Below the pieces are notes generated by a model. The model saw nothing but the letters and a program-made list of their open reading frames with translations, was not told the origin of the DNA and did no database searches. DNA of 64,000 bases from Photorhabdus luminescens subsp. luminescens (GTDB lineage Bacteria; Pseudomonadota; Gammaproteobacteria; Enterobacterales; Enterobacteriaceae), in NCBI RefSeq assembly GCF_001083805.1, contig NZ_JXSK01000003.1, forward strand, positions 558,001 to 622,000, given 5' to 3'. Shown here in pieces: positions 34,589-43,769 of the stretch. The translations under genes and the position numbers were made by a program. Position 1 is the stretch's first letter. The number at the start of each line of letters is the position of its first letter.

Positions 34589-37477
34589 TTACAGAGTTGC
34601 GACTATCGCTGTACCAACCTGTTTATAATCCTCATAAGAGGAATGAGCATTAATATTTATCGTCGCTAACAATGAACGCATGGAAAGCGCCATTTCCTCA
34701 GACCAAACTTTAAGTCTCATCATGGTATCTATTTCGGCCAATGTTTTTGCTGTATTATCTTCCTTGCCAACAACATATGAATTAGCCAATATCACTTCAT
34801 CACTCTGCCATGACAATAGTTCAGTTAATATTTTCACCATATTAGCTTTATCGTTATTTTGACCATCCGTATTGACGAGCTGCAAATAACGCAATATTTT
34901 ATCTTCCGAGTTATCTAAAGAAGCAGCTAACTGCATCCAATCCCGATAGCGACTGAAATAATAAATAACCGATAAAGAAAGTTGCGTGCTCTGGCAGCCA
35001 AACCATTCAGGATGTTCAGAAAAATGATTCAACATCACAGTACTCAATTGGAAGGTCTTAATCACTGCAATATATCGCGATAAATCATACATCAGTATCA
35101 AATAATCCTGGTCGATCATCTCTGGCTGTAAATTCTTGTTATCAAACAGTTCAAATGACTTCAACAAAAAATCATAACTACTTGAACCGATCCAATTTAA
35201 AATAAATAACGGAAATGGTTGTGATAACTGAAATGCATTTGCCAACATACTGGCTGATATTGCATTTTGTGCAGATTGAGTTTGCGTGATAATTGCAGTC
35301 CATTGCTCAGCAATAGATAGTTTGACTTTATCATCAAGTAATATACTTTTTATCGCTTTATTAATTTCATCAGTGATATTAACATCAGGTTTAACTAAGC
35401 CATATTTTTGATGCGATACTGCATTTAAAACCGTTTGACGTGGAGTTAGCCAATTAATCAAATCACCATTATTATCTAATGCTGGCAAGGTATTCGACGA
35501 TAAACTTTCCAGGGTTAAGCTTTCTGAATTACGATGCAGTCCAACTTGATTAATAAAGGCAATCTGGGCTGCATTTCCGGTCATAACGACTTCGTTTGCC
35601 GGTAATAATAATAGTTGAAGAGTACCAACAGATAATTTATTTTTTGCCAACCATTCTGTGGCTTGCTCCATTGCAATCATAATATCCAAGATATCTGTTT
35701 GCCTATTATTTCCCGATTGCGATAAATAAGGAATACCAGCAACCTGTTTTAATACTTTATTTCCACCTATCAGCGTTAAAAGAACCACACCTTCCTGTGG
35801 TGTTAATCCCAAAATTCTCGATAATTGCACAATGCGATAAAACGCAGAAATAACAGCAAGTGAACATGTTAAACTCTTCTTACCAATCGATTCGGCAACT
35901 AATGGCGCTAATAGAGAAAAATCCTTCGCTTCAATTTTCAATCCAGCGCATAACTTACTAATAATAATATCGTCCTGTTTTTTCTCCGAATAAAACTCAC
36001 TATCATCAATCACCAATGGCGTATCAAATAACGCAGATGAATTGAAAATCTGATCAAAGAAAGGGATATCGGCACCCGTCGAAAAAGGGGTAATTTGATA
36101 TATCAACGCGGCAAAATCATCAGGTGAGATATGATATTTCTTGCTCCAATGATGGAAAATACCTAACATACGTAAGGTATTCTCATTCATCTGTAATTGT
36201 TTATTTGCATCCCCTTCTGCCCGCATAGTCGAAGTCACCAATAGATCAATTTTATCTACCGGCAAATTAACCCATTTCCACAACCGTATCATGCGATTTA
36301 ATCTATCAAAGCGTTCATGGCTCACACCTGATAATTTATTTACTTCTTGTGGCAAATTAACATTTGAAACAAATTCACGATACAAATGTAAAAAATCACT
36401 CTCTTTTGCATTTGGTCCGTTAATAAAAATGGCGCCATAACTATAAGGCGCCGCAGGCATAGTTAAATTACGCACATTTTGCGATAATCTCACGTTATTT
36501 TGTTCCAATGCCGCCCCTTTATTGGTAGATATTCCTTTTATACATAATAATTGCTCAACTTCCGCTACAGAGAGAGAAGTTTGTGTAGTAAAAGTTGATA
36601 ACAATTCCAGTAATTTCTCATTATTAACACCGTAATTATCCTGATAGAATTGGCTATTAGATGAATTCAAAGGCTCACTAATTATTTTTTGCTGAGAAAT
36701 TCCTAGCTGATTTGCTAAAGGTACTACAAATTCTCCATTAGCAGTATTCAGATTGGATTTAAGAAAATAAGGATAACTCTTATCTGTCTGTTGCATCATC
36801 TCCAGACAAAAAAGTTTTTTATTATCAAACGTTAGGTTAATTTGGTTTTGTGCATAATCATAAGGGAGCTGGAATGGATAACGTACATTAACCAAAAGAT
36901 CATAACTGGATAAATTGGCCTTTCCTTGCTGTTTTAGCATATCTTCCAAACGCTGACTAAGCATGGTATTAACCAATGACAGTGTTGTAATTTCCTGATT
37001 AATACTGACATCATCCAGAATTAAGTGAGCTAAATCAGGTCGGCGTTTATCAATTTTAATTGCTTCAGCTTCGGCATTGATTTCAATATCCATAGCTAAT
37101 TTATAAATCTCTGCCAAATAAGCAACCGGTGAATTATTTGCTTCCGGTGCGCTATTTGGGCAATATTGCTGCCAGTTATCCTGAAATAAAGATTGATATT
37201 GAGGATTTTCTTTTAATGAAAGAGAAGAATAACTCCTGGCATATGTATGATGAGTATAATGCTGCTGGCGAAATTTACGCGCTATTTGTATAGCATAGCT
37301 GTTTGCTGTATCATAAATATCTGCTGCCTGATGTTCTGAATTATACTTCGCTAAAAATAGATTACGAGGTATTCTTATAATGTCAAAAATAGATTTATAA
37401 TCTGATTCAATTATCTTATCGGTAAAGTTATATTTATTACCTAATTTCTCTAGCAATGGGCTGATATCATGATTCAT
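34589..37477 (-). CDS. tccA: Insecticidal toxin complex subunit TccA (N-terminal half of TcA)
   Basis: The 962-residue protein is the TcaA/TccA partner that completes TcA together with TccB. It carries the SpvA/VRP1-type N-terminal region (FDIIRIPRNLFLAKY, ADIYDTANSYAIQIARKFR, and DNWQQYCPNSAPEANNSPVAYLAEIYKLA). The start at 37477 has AAGGCGA upstream and gives a length matching the usual TccA size of about 965 residues; a longer in-frame ATG would add 29 hydrophobic residues and is rejected. It forms a three-gene minus-strand block with tccB and the P47-like gene. Confidence 0.88.
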   Translation of the reverse strand: MNHDISPLLEKLGNKYNFTDKIIESDYKSIFDIIRIPRNLFLAKYNSEHQAADIYDTANSYAIQIARKFRQQHYTHHTYARSYSSLSLKENPQYQSLFQDNWQQYCPNSAPEANNSPVAYLAEIYKLAMDIEINAEAEAIKIDKRRPDLAHLILDDVSINQEITTLSLVNTMLSQRLEDMLKQQGKANLSSYDLLVNVRYPFQLPYDYAQNQINLTFDNKKLFCLEMMQQTDKSYPYFLKSNLNTANGEFVVPLANQLGISQQKIISEPLNSSNSQFYQDNYGVNNEKLLELLSTFTTQTSLSVAEVEQLLCIKGISTNKGAALEQNNVRLSQNVRNLTMPAAPYSYGAIFINGPNAKESDFLHLYREFVSNVNLPQEVNKLSGVSHERFDRLNRMIRLWKWVNLPVDKIDLLVTSTMRAEGDANKQLQMNENTLRMLGIFHHWSKKYHISPDDFAALIYQITPFSTGADIPFFDQIFNSSALFDTPLVIDDSEFYSEKKQDDIIISKLCAGLKIEAKDFSLLAPLVAESIGKKSLTCSLAVISAFYRIVQLSRILGLTPQEGVVLLTLIGGNKVLKQVAGIPYLSQSGNNRQTDILDIMIAMEQATEWLAKNKLSVGTLQLLLLPANEVVMTGNAAQIAFINQVGLHRNSESLTLESLSSNTLPALDNNGDLINWLTPRQTVLNAVSHQKYGLVKPDVNITDEINKAIKSILLDDKVKLSIAEQWTAIITQTQSAQNAISASMLANAFQLSQPFPLFILNWIGSSSYDFLLKSFELFDNKNLQPEMIDQDYLILMYDLSRYIAVIKTFQLSTVMLNHFSEHPEWFGCQSTQLSLSVIYYFSRYRDWMQLAASLDNSEDKILRYLQLVNTDGQNNDKANMVKILTELLSWQSDEVILANSYVVGKEDNTAKTLAEIDTMMRLKVWSEEMALSMRSLLATININAHSSYEDYKQVGTAIVATL

Positions 37478-37611
37478 AGAATCGCCTTTATTTATTGGAA
37501 ATATATGGATGAGGATTTTATCTAACAATGAGAATAAATTTGAGAACAGAGATGCAATAAACAATAAGGAGTTTATTGCATCATCTGATAGTTATTAAGA
37601 GTATTTAATAA

Positions 37612-39936
37612 TTAACTGATTTTCGGTTCCAGTGTAATCAGAGCATATCCCGCACGATTGGGTTTATTTTTATGTGTCACTCTGAGTAAAACAATTTCTG
37701 AACGCGTAATATCATTTGGCGCAGTATAAGTTGCAGTATATTTTTCGATAGGATTGTCAAACTCATCTTTTCCTACAATTTCGGGTTTCCCCACCTTAGT
37801 ATCTCCTCTTTCTGGCATAAGGCTCCATTCACTTGGAGAAAAATCTGAGTTACCTGTAGAAGAAAAATCTATATTTCCATCTGGTATTAATGAATCTCTG
37901 CTATAGCTAGGATCAATCCTGAACTCAGCTTGCGTGTTTTTACTGATAAGCAAAATATTCACTTTATCTAAATCGCCATTATCAGCAACAGCCGTCACCG
38001 TAACCATATTATATCCGGCCGGGAAAGAAGACGGAGGCGTATATTTGCCATTCGCATCAACAACACCATAGACAGTACCCGTTTCCACACTCCAATTCAC
38101 TTTCTTATTACCATAAACAGTAAAATTGACATTCTTATTAACATCATTTTCATTGATAACAACGAAAGAAGGGCTAACCGATACTGAGGAAGGCAACAGA
38201 GTTACAACCGCTGAAGCTTTAGCGTTTGTTTTAGCATCTGTCGCAGTAATTGTCACAATTTGACTATTCCCTTTTATCTTAGTCGGTGCCGTATAATCGC
38301 CAGTATTCGCATCAATACTCCCCAATTCTGCTGGAGTAATAGACCAATTTACCGTTGCATTGGTGTTGGTTGTGAATTTATGCTTAGTGTTTACTGGCAT
38401 CGTTAATTGAAGATCATTGATTTTAAAAGCAGTTGATGTTGGGGAAATATTACCAAATAACACCATATCCCCGGGCACATACACTTTATCAAATTCAAGA
38501 TAATTGCTTTCAGGAAAAAGAAGGTGATTAACTGCAAATAGGCTAATGCTATTTAATTGAATTTTTGCTACGTTGGCTAAATCCGTTTCAACGACACCTT
38601 TAACAATTTCTGCTGTTTTATCAATAAACTCTGATTCAAAATCAGGGCCGATAAGACCGCCCCATCCAGATGCGCCTTGTTTATCATAACGGGTACTCAT
38701 TCCATAATGTGATTCTAACTTAATTTCATCATTAGATATAACTGTAGGCGTAATATCTATCGAACCATCAACATAGAAATCAATGTTATTTCTAGAATAA
38801 TGACCAGTTATTAAACTATCTTCCAAGACGCCAACGCTTTGAGAAAAATGATAAGGTTGACCACTATTACCTACTCCAGAAAAGATAATTTTTTCCTTCT
38901 CAGGTTTAATATACATGCCAGAATAAGGAGTTTTTACCTTTTCCGGCCAAATGCTCGTGGCGCCATTATATTTAACCAATCCCGTCCATACTGTATAGTT
39001 TCCCCTTTTATATTGTACAGGCTCATCACTTTCAGAATATCCGCTTTTTATATTCAAATATTTAGCTGAATCATCTTGTTGACTATCGAGACTGACTAGT
39101 TCTAATTCTACTCCGGTCGAACTCGGTAATAAATATTCATATTGCGGCTTAAGAATATTCTCAAACAGTGTCTTATTACTGAGAATTAACACCGCAGAAC
39201 GATTATCCGGTATCAAATAGGGAAAATTACTTGAGTTAGTTGGTAATACTCCACCGTTAGGATTATAGTTTGTTGCAATAAATAACAACACCGCCCCATG
39301 ACCATAATTATCAGAACCATATACATTAGCACCGGGTGCCGGTTGCGTTCTGATTTTAAACATTTTCGGCACTAATCCATCCGTATTATTCAACTTCAAG
39401 ATACCTAACTCATAAGTGACGTCATTATTCTTGAGCAAATTACGGAAAAACTCCTTTACTTCGGCTGGCGCATTGTCAATAACATTAACTTCCCCCAAAG
39501 TCCCTTTTTTAAACTCAACGACAACTTTTCCATCATTACCAACAGCTCCTGTTGCCGCAATTAAGTCAACAGTTATGGTCATATAGTAATCATTATTCGG
39601 CGTAATTCTTTGATAATTCTTTACTCTACCATCATCATAAAGTTCTACTATCGTGCCAGAAATAAAGTTTAATTTTACCGTTGCCTGAGAACCTTCAATT
39701 GATGAATTTTCAAAGGAAATTAATGGTACTCCCAATATCAAATTGTCAAATTTTGTCTTCTTATCTTTGCTTTCCCAGAAAATAGGAGAAAAATGTGTAC
39801 CTTCACTCACTTTTCTCACATATTGCTGTTCAAACAGCATATTTATTTTATCTCTATCATAGGCAGCAATAATATCCCATCCAAGAGTCTTCGTTTTCCC
39901 ATTAAAATCATTAACAATACTATTTTCTGTAGACAT
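37612..39936 (-). CDS. P47/OrfX-like TULIP-domain protein with C-terminal Ig-like repeats
   Basis: The 774-residue protein begins with a TULIP-type lipid-binding domain of the Clostridium P47 family: TKTLGWDIIAAYDRDKINMLF near residue 15 is the P47 signature. The domain extends to about residue 480 (ends near FPESNYLEFDKVYVPGDMVLF). It is followed by two or three Ig/Big-2-like repeats, each with TAP or TPP turns (DYTAPTKIKGNSQIVTITAT, KYTPPSSFPAGYNMVTVTAV, TATYTAPNDITRSEIVLL). P47 and OrfX genes accompany botulinum and related toxin clusters; here the gene is 135 nt upstream of tccA, same strand. A role in toxin delivery or lipid binding is inferred. Residue positions are approximate. Confidence 0.75.
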   Translation of the reverse strand: MSTENSIVNDFNGKTKTLGWDIIAAYDRDKINMLFEQQYVRKVSEGTHFSPIFWESKDKKTKFDNLILGVPLISFENSSIEGSQATVKLNFISGTIVELYDDGRVKNYQRITPNNDYYMTITVDLIAATGAVGNDGKVVVEFKKGTLGEVNVIDNAPAEVKEFFRNLLKNNDVTYELGILKLNNTDGLVPKMFKIRTQPAPGANVYGSDNYGHGAVLLFIATNYNPNGGVLPTNSSNFPYLIPDNRSAVLILSNKTLFENILKPQYEYLLPSSTGVELELVSLDSQQDDSAKYLNIKSGYSESDEPVQYKRGNYTVWTGLVKYNGATSIWPEKVKTPYSGMYIKPEKEKIIFSGVGNSGQPYHFSQSVGVLEDSLITGHYSRNNIDFYVDGSIDITPTVISNDEIKLESHYGMSTRYDKQGASGWGGLIGPDFESEFIDKTAEIVKGVVETDLANVAKIQLNSISLFAVNHLLFPESNYLEFDKVYVPGDMVLFGNISPTSTAFKINDLQLTMPVNTKHKFTTNTNATVNWSITPAELGSIDANTGDYTAPTKIKGNSQIVTITATDAKTNAKASAVVTLLPSSVSVSPSFVVINENDVNKNVNFTVYGNKKVNWSVETGTVYGVVDANGKYTPPSSFPAGYNMVTVTAVADNGDLDKVNILLISKNTQAEFRIDPSYSRDSLIPDGNIDFSSTGNSDFSPSEWSLMPERGDTKVGKPEIVGKDEFDNPIEKYTATYTAPNDITRSEIVLLRVTHKNKPNRAGYALITLEPKIS

Positions 39937-40340
39937 ATAATCACCTATGTTTGAAGTTATGAAAAATATGTTATTAAGGCAAGCGGATTAGATAATAGCT
40001 ACCGCCATCATATTAATTCAATAATATGAAATTAATCACTTGAATAATTTATATTTGTGCTCTATTGCCAACTTAGACATAAGTTGAAGAAAACATATAT
40101 ATTAATCATATACATCCAAATAAATTAATTAGGATGTATATGATTAATATAACATGTATCAATGTGAATATAACATAGGAAAATATTAACATAAAATATG
40201 TAGTGGCTAACACATAATATTAGCCCCACAGTTAATATTTAAATACAAAAATCAACAACTGAAAAACAATAATTACATTGCAAAACAATATTATAAGTTC
40301 TGTGAATATCAAAAAAACCTTTCTATGTGACTTATTATGT
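39937..40340. other. Spacer upstream of the P47-like/tcc block, with a 17-bp inverted repeat
   Basis: This AT-rich 404-bp gap has no convincing gene. It holds a perfect inverted repeat: arm 40101-40117 (ATTAATCATATACATCC) and arm 40132-40148, separated by 14 bp. It lies about 165 bp before the P47-like start and may be an operator or cruciform. There is no T run to make it an intrinsic terminator. The promoter of the toxin block should lie here. Confidence 0.6.
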
Positions 40341-41309
40341 CTAAGGTTGTTTTGCCAGCAAAGTGCAGTAACGTTCGATATCCACATTACCGCCACTGAC
40401 AATAATCCCTACCCTTTGGCCTCTCAGTGATTGACTCATCTGGCAGGCAGCAGCAAAACTCAGGCAGCCGGTTGGTTCAACAATCATCTTCATTCTTTCA
40501 GCATAAAAATGCATTGTATCCACCAATTCTTCATCAGAAACCGTGAAAATATCATCAACGTTTCTTCGGATAATATCGAAAGTGTATTGACCAAGGTGTT
40601 GAGTTTGCGCTCCATCAGCAATGGTTCTTGGCGTATCAATATGGATAATCTTCCCCTGACGGAATGATTGTTGAGCATCATTACCCGCTTCCGGTTCTAC
40701 GCCATAAATTTTACATTCAGGAGAGAAATAGCGAGCAGCAAGCGCACTCCCTGAAAGCAAACCTCCGCCACCAAGACAGACAAACAATGCGTTCAGTTCA
40801 CCAACCTCTTCAAACAACTCTTTTGCCGCTGTTCCCTGCCCGGCAATAATATGCGGGTGATCATAAGGAGGAATTAAGGTCAATCCCTGCTTTTCTGATA
40901 ATTCACGACTAATTTGTTCGCGATCGTCCGTATAACGATCATAAAAAACAATTTTACCACCATAACCTTCGGTCGCCGCTACCTTAGCCGCCGGCGCATC
41001 GAACGGCATAATGATTGTCGCCGGCATATTCAGTATACGAGCTGCCAATGAAATCGCCTGAGCATGATTACCCGATGAATAAGTCACAACCCCATTACGG
41101 CGTTGTTCATCACTAAATTGTGATAACGCATTAAAAGCACCACGAAATTTAAATGCTCCCATCCGCTGATAATTTTCACATTTAAAAAATAACTTGGCTC
41201 CAGTCATTTCATCAGCAGTACCGGAAGTCAGGACCGGAGTACGGTGAGCATAACCTTCTATACGCCGGGCAGCCGCTATAACATCATCATAAGCAGGAAT
41301 ATTTTGCAT
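40341..41309 (-). CDS. PLP-dependent threo-3-hydroxyaspartate/threonine ammonia-lyase
   Basis: The 322-residue fold-type II PLP enzyme has the Schiff-base lysine in GAFKFRGAFNAL (about residue 54), the substrate-carboxylate loop YSSGNHAQA near 78, and the glycine-rich phosphate loop CLGGGGLLSGSALAA near 183. The pattern fits the serine racemase/threo-3-hydroxyaspartate ammonia-lyase subgroup more than biosynthetic IlvA, because the C-terminal ACT domain is absent. It deaminates hydroxy-amino acids. It follows the TetR gene on the same strand after 37 nt, so the two probably form an operon. Confidence 0.82.
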   Translation of the reverse strand: MQNIPAYDDVIAAARRIEGYAHRTPVLTSGTADEMTGAKLFFKCENYQRMGAFKFRGAFNALSQFSDEQRRNGVVTYSSGNHAQAISLAARILNMPATIIMPFDAPAAKVAATEGYGGKIVFYDRYTDDREQISRELSEKQGLTLIPPYDHPHIIAGQGTAAKELFEEVGELNALFVCLGGGGLLSGSALAARYFSPECKIYGVEPEAGNDAQQSFRQGKIIHIDTPRTIADGAQTQHLGQYTFDIIRRNVDDIFTVSDEELVDTMHFYAERMKMIVEPTGCLSFAAACQMSQSLRGQRVGIIVSGGNVDIERYCTLLAKQP

Positions 41310-41346
41310 AAAAATAACCGTCAGTTATATAAAACATAGACAAAAA

Positions 41347-41976
41347 TCACGCTAACTCAGAATCTCTGTGCGCCTGATTGATAATCGCTTTTGCCATCCA
41401 TTTAGTGATCTCAATAATTTCTGCATTATCCATCTGCCAGATATCTTTCATCACCAGAAAGACTTCAGAGCCATAAATCAGGGAGAAAGAACGAATGACA
41501 TTTTCCAAGGTATCCGGCGGAAAATGCCCTTTTAAAGGTTCAACAACCATTGCAAGGATATCTTTACGATGCCCACGAACCACTTTCTTTTCCTGTTTAT
41601 CTTCAGATAAGCATCCGTGAGCCCATTGTTGCAAAGAAACCAACAGAGCAGCCCGCAATGCGCCTTCATGTTGAAACATTCGGGGATAGGCAAAATTCAA
41701 CAACTCAATAATCCGCTCCTCAGTTTTTTCACTGGTAGGCTTCCAGGTAAGAATCGGTCCAAGGCTGGCGCCGACAATTGCATCAATTAAATCACTTTGA
41801 GTCGGAAAATAACGATATGCCGTTGCTCTGGAAACACCAGCATGCATTGCCAATTCAGAAACCGAAGGTATCGCTCTCTGTTCAAAAAGTTCCAACGCCG
41901 CATTTATTAGCAATGTATAAGTTTTTTTCCGAGTACCGGTAAAATGAGTTTTTGTCTTCGAGTCCATCATCCCCAC
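41347..41976 (-). CDS. TetR-family transcriptional regulator
   Basis: The 209-residue regulator has an N-terminal HTH (LLINAALELFEQRAIPSVSELAMHAGVSRATAYRYF, in short blocks) and a ligand-binding C-terminal half with no recognised ligand. It is cotranscribed with the ammonia-lyase gene and divergent from the UPF0261 gene at 42207. The dyad TGAGA-N6-TCTCA in the intergenic region is a likely operator, so it may control both directions. Confidence 0.85.
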   Translation of the reverse strand: MGMMDSKTKTHFTGTRKKTYTLLINAALELFEQRAIPSVSELAMHAGVSRATAYRYFPTQSDLIDAIVGASLGPILTWKPTSEKTEERIIELLNFAYPRMFQHEGALRAALLVSLQQWAHGCLSEDKQEKKVVRGHRKDILAMVVEPLKGHFPPDTLENVIRSFSLIYGSEVFLVMKDIWQMDNAEIIEITKWMAKAIINQAHRDSELA

Positions 41977-42097
41977 AGCTCTTTCACAATAAAAATCGCT
42001 ACATTAACACTTATGGTTAAAATACTTTTCCGCTATCATCACTCTACTCAACTATCTACAAAACGATCAAATTGATTCAGCTTATTTATGGATAAAA

Positions 42098-42159
42098 TGA
42101 GATAACAGTCTCAATTTGATAATATAACAGTGATACTTGAGTCTCATCTTGACTATAAT
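42098..42159 (+). promoter_or_regulatory. Operator dyad and -10 element between tetR and UPF0261 genes
   Basis: TGAGA-TAACAG-TCTCA (42098-42113) and a related GAGTCTC (42139-42145) lie before a consensus TATAAT (42154-42159) that points to the plus-strand UPF0261 gene 48 nt later. No clear -35 was seen at the right spacing, as expected for a regulated promoter. Use by the adjacent TetR protein is inferred. Confidence 0.5.
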
Positions 42160-42206
42160 CTGTCCATGAATGAGTAGTCAGCACCAGGGAAGTATTCATA
42201 ATTATA

Positions 42207-43418
42207 ATGAAAAAAAACCAAGGCTATGTATATATCGCTACTATTTTTGATACCAAGCGCGCAGAAATTTTCTACGTCAGGGATCTGATCAAAAAAGCTG
42301 GCCTTGCTGTTCGAACTGTGGATTTGACTACTCAACCCGGCTCACTGGAAAGAGGTGCGGATATTACGGCCCAAACAGTAGCAGAGCATCACCCGCAGGG
42401 TAAAGAAGCGGTTTTCTGTGGTGATAAGGGGAAAGCCATTTCCGCAATGTCAGTTGCTTTCAATATTTTTTTATCAAAACAAACTGATGTTTTAGCCATT
42501 CTAGGTCTGGGAGGTTCCTGCGGTACAGCGCTGATCACACCGGCAATGCAATCTTTACCCGTAGGTATACCAAAACTTATGGTTTCTACTATGGCCTCCG
42601 GTGATGTTTCTGGCTATGTGGGTGTTAGCGATATTTCTATGCTGTATTCGGTCACTGATGTATCCGGTCTTAACCGAATCTCTCGCCAAGTGTTAAAAAA
42701 CGCGGCCAACCAAATTGCAGGGGCAGTCTATTTTCATGAAGAGAACAATATTGAAGATAAACCGGCTATTGGTCTGACGATGTTTGGTGTGACGACACCT
42801 TGCATACAGTTATTAACCAGAGAGTTGGAACAACAGTATGATTGTCTGGTTTTCCATGCAACCGGCAGCGGCGGCAAAACAATGGAAAAACTAGCCGAAA
42901 GCCGTTTGCTTCACAGTCTACTGGATATCACGACCACTGAGGTCTGTGACTATCTGTTTGGAGGCGCTCTTGCTTGTGACGCTGACCGTTTGGGAGCAAT
43001 CGCTCGCTCGCAAATACCTTATATTGGCTCTTGCGGAGCGTTGGATATGGTGAACTTTGGTCATCTGAATACTATCCCAGAACGCTACAAATACAGGCAA
43101 TTTTACCGGCACAATTCGCAAGTAACATTAATGCGCACCATACCCGAAGAGAACCGCCAAATGGGAACTTGGATCGCTGAAAAACTCAATCGGTGCGAAG
43201 GAAAAGTAAAATTTATTATTCCAGAAGGAGGGTTTTCTGCTCTGGACATTAAAGATGGACCATTCTGGAATCCTGATGCTAATCAAGCATTCATCCAAGC
43301 TTTCGAGGCCACATTGATAGAAACGGAAAATAGACAACTAATTAAAAGCCCTCATCATGTAAATTCACCTGATTTTTGCCAACAGGTGATTGATGAATAC
43401 CAGCAGATGATGGCTTAG
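42207..43418 (+). CDS. UPF0261 (Tm-1-like ATP-binding) family protein
   Basis: The 403-residue protein is a complete UPF0261/Tm-1-like member: [21 protein letters not shown] at the N-terminus, [23 protein letters not shown] near 97, [18 protein letters not shown], and [14 protein letters not shown] near 215. The tomato Tm-1 homologue binds ATP, but bacterial function is unknown; members are often found with hydrolase or aldolase-like partners, absent here. It is divergent from the tetR-ammonia-lyase pair, suggesting a shared catabolic context. Confidence 0.85.
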   Translation: MKKNQGYVYIATIFDTKRAEIFYVRDLIKKAGLAVRTVDLTTQPGSLERGADITAQTVAEHHPQGKEAVFCGDKGKAISAMSVAFNIFLSKQTDVLAILGLGGSCGTALITPAMQSLPVGIPKLMVSTMASGDVSGYVGVSDISMLYSVTDVSGLNRISRQVLKNAANQIAGAVYFHEENNIEDKPAIGLTMFGVTTPCIQLLTRELEQQYDCLVFHATGSGGKTMEKLAESRLLHSLLDITTTEVCDYLFGGALACDADRLGAIARSQIPYIGSCGALDMVNFGHLNTIPERYKYRQFYRHNSQVTLMRTIPEENRQMGTWIAEKLNRCEGKVKFIIPEGGFSALDIKDGPFWNPDANQAFIQAFEATLIETENRQLIKSPHHVNSPDFCQQVIDEYQQMMA

Positions 43419-43692
43419 TACTGGCGGCAATACTGTTGCAAAAACAACACTGACATTGAAAGATTATATACAACTAATTAATGACTAGGCAAAATGTTGC
43501 CAAAAGAGGGCATTCTAATGCTATTGTTCTATCAGTGACGAATTTACGACGTGTCTGTTGGAACGTTGTACTAAAAGAAATTAAAGCAGTTGATTATTCG
43601 TGTTCTTAAAGGGAAGCCATAAGAACTTCCTGTTAATAACCTTGCTGTAAGATGTTGGGAGTTAGCAAACTAAATTAAAACATAAATATACC
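43419..43692. other. Spacer after UPF0261 gene
   Basis: No gene of supportable length was found. A weak promoter-like pair (TTAGCA at 43662-43667 and AATATA at 43685-43690, 17 bp apart) sits at the right end and points rightwards to the candidate small RNA. Confidence 0.4.
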
Positions 43693-43769
43693 TGCTTTGT
43701 TTTCTCCCTTTCGGAGCTTATTTCCGTCAACACCAGGCTCCTGCGGCACCCACCGCAGGAGTTTTTTTA
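43693..43769 (+). ncRNA. Candidate small RNA or orphan plus-strand terminator
   Basis: A perfect 9-bp stem CTCCTGCGG (43738-43746) and CCGCAGGAG (43753-43761), loop CACCCA, is followed by TTTTTTT (43762-43768): a strong plus-strand intrinsic terminator. It is 320 nt past the UPF0261 stop. Upstream lie a small CTCC/GGAG hairpin (43704-43716), a single-stranded CUUAUUUCC stretch and a promoter-like element, together resembling an Hfq-type sRNA of about 75 nt antisense to the permease 3' end. No known sRNA family was recognised. A simple terminator for the UPF0261 gene is the alternative. Confidence 0.4.
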
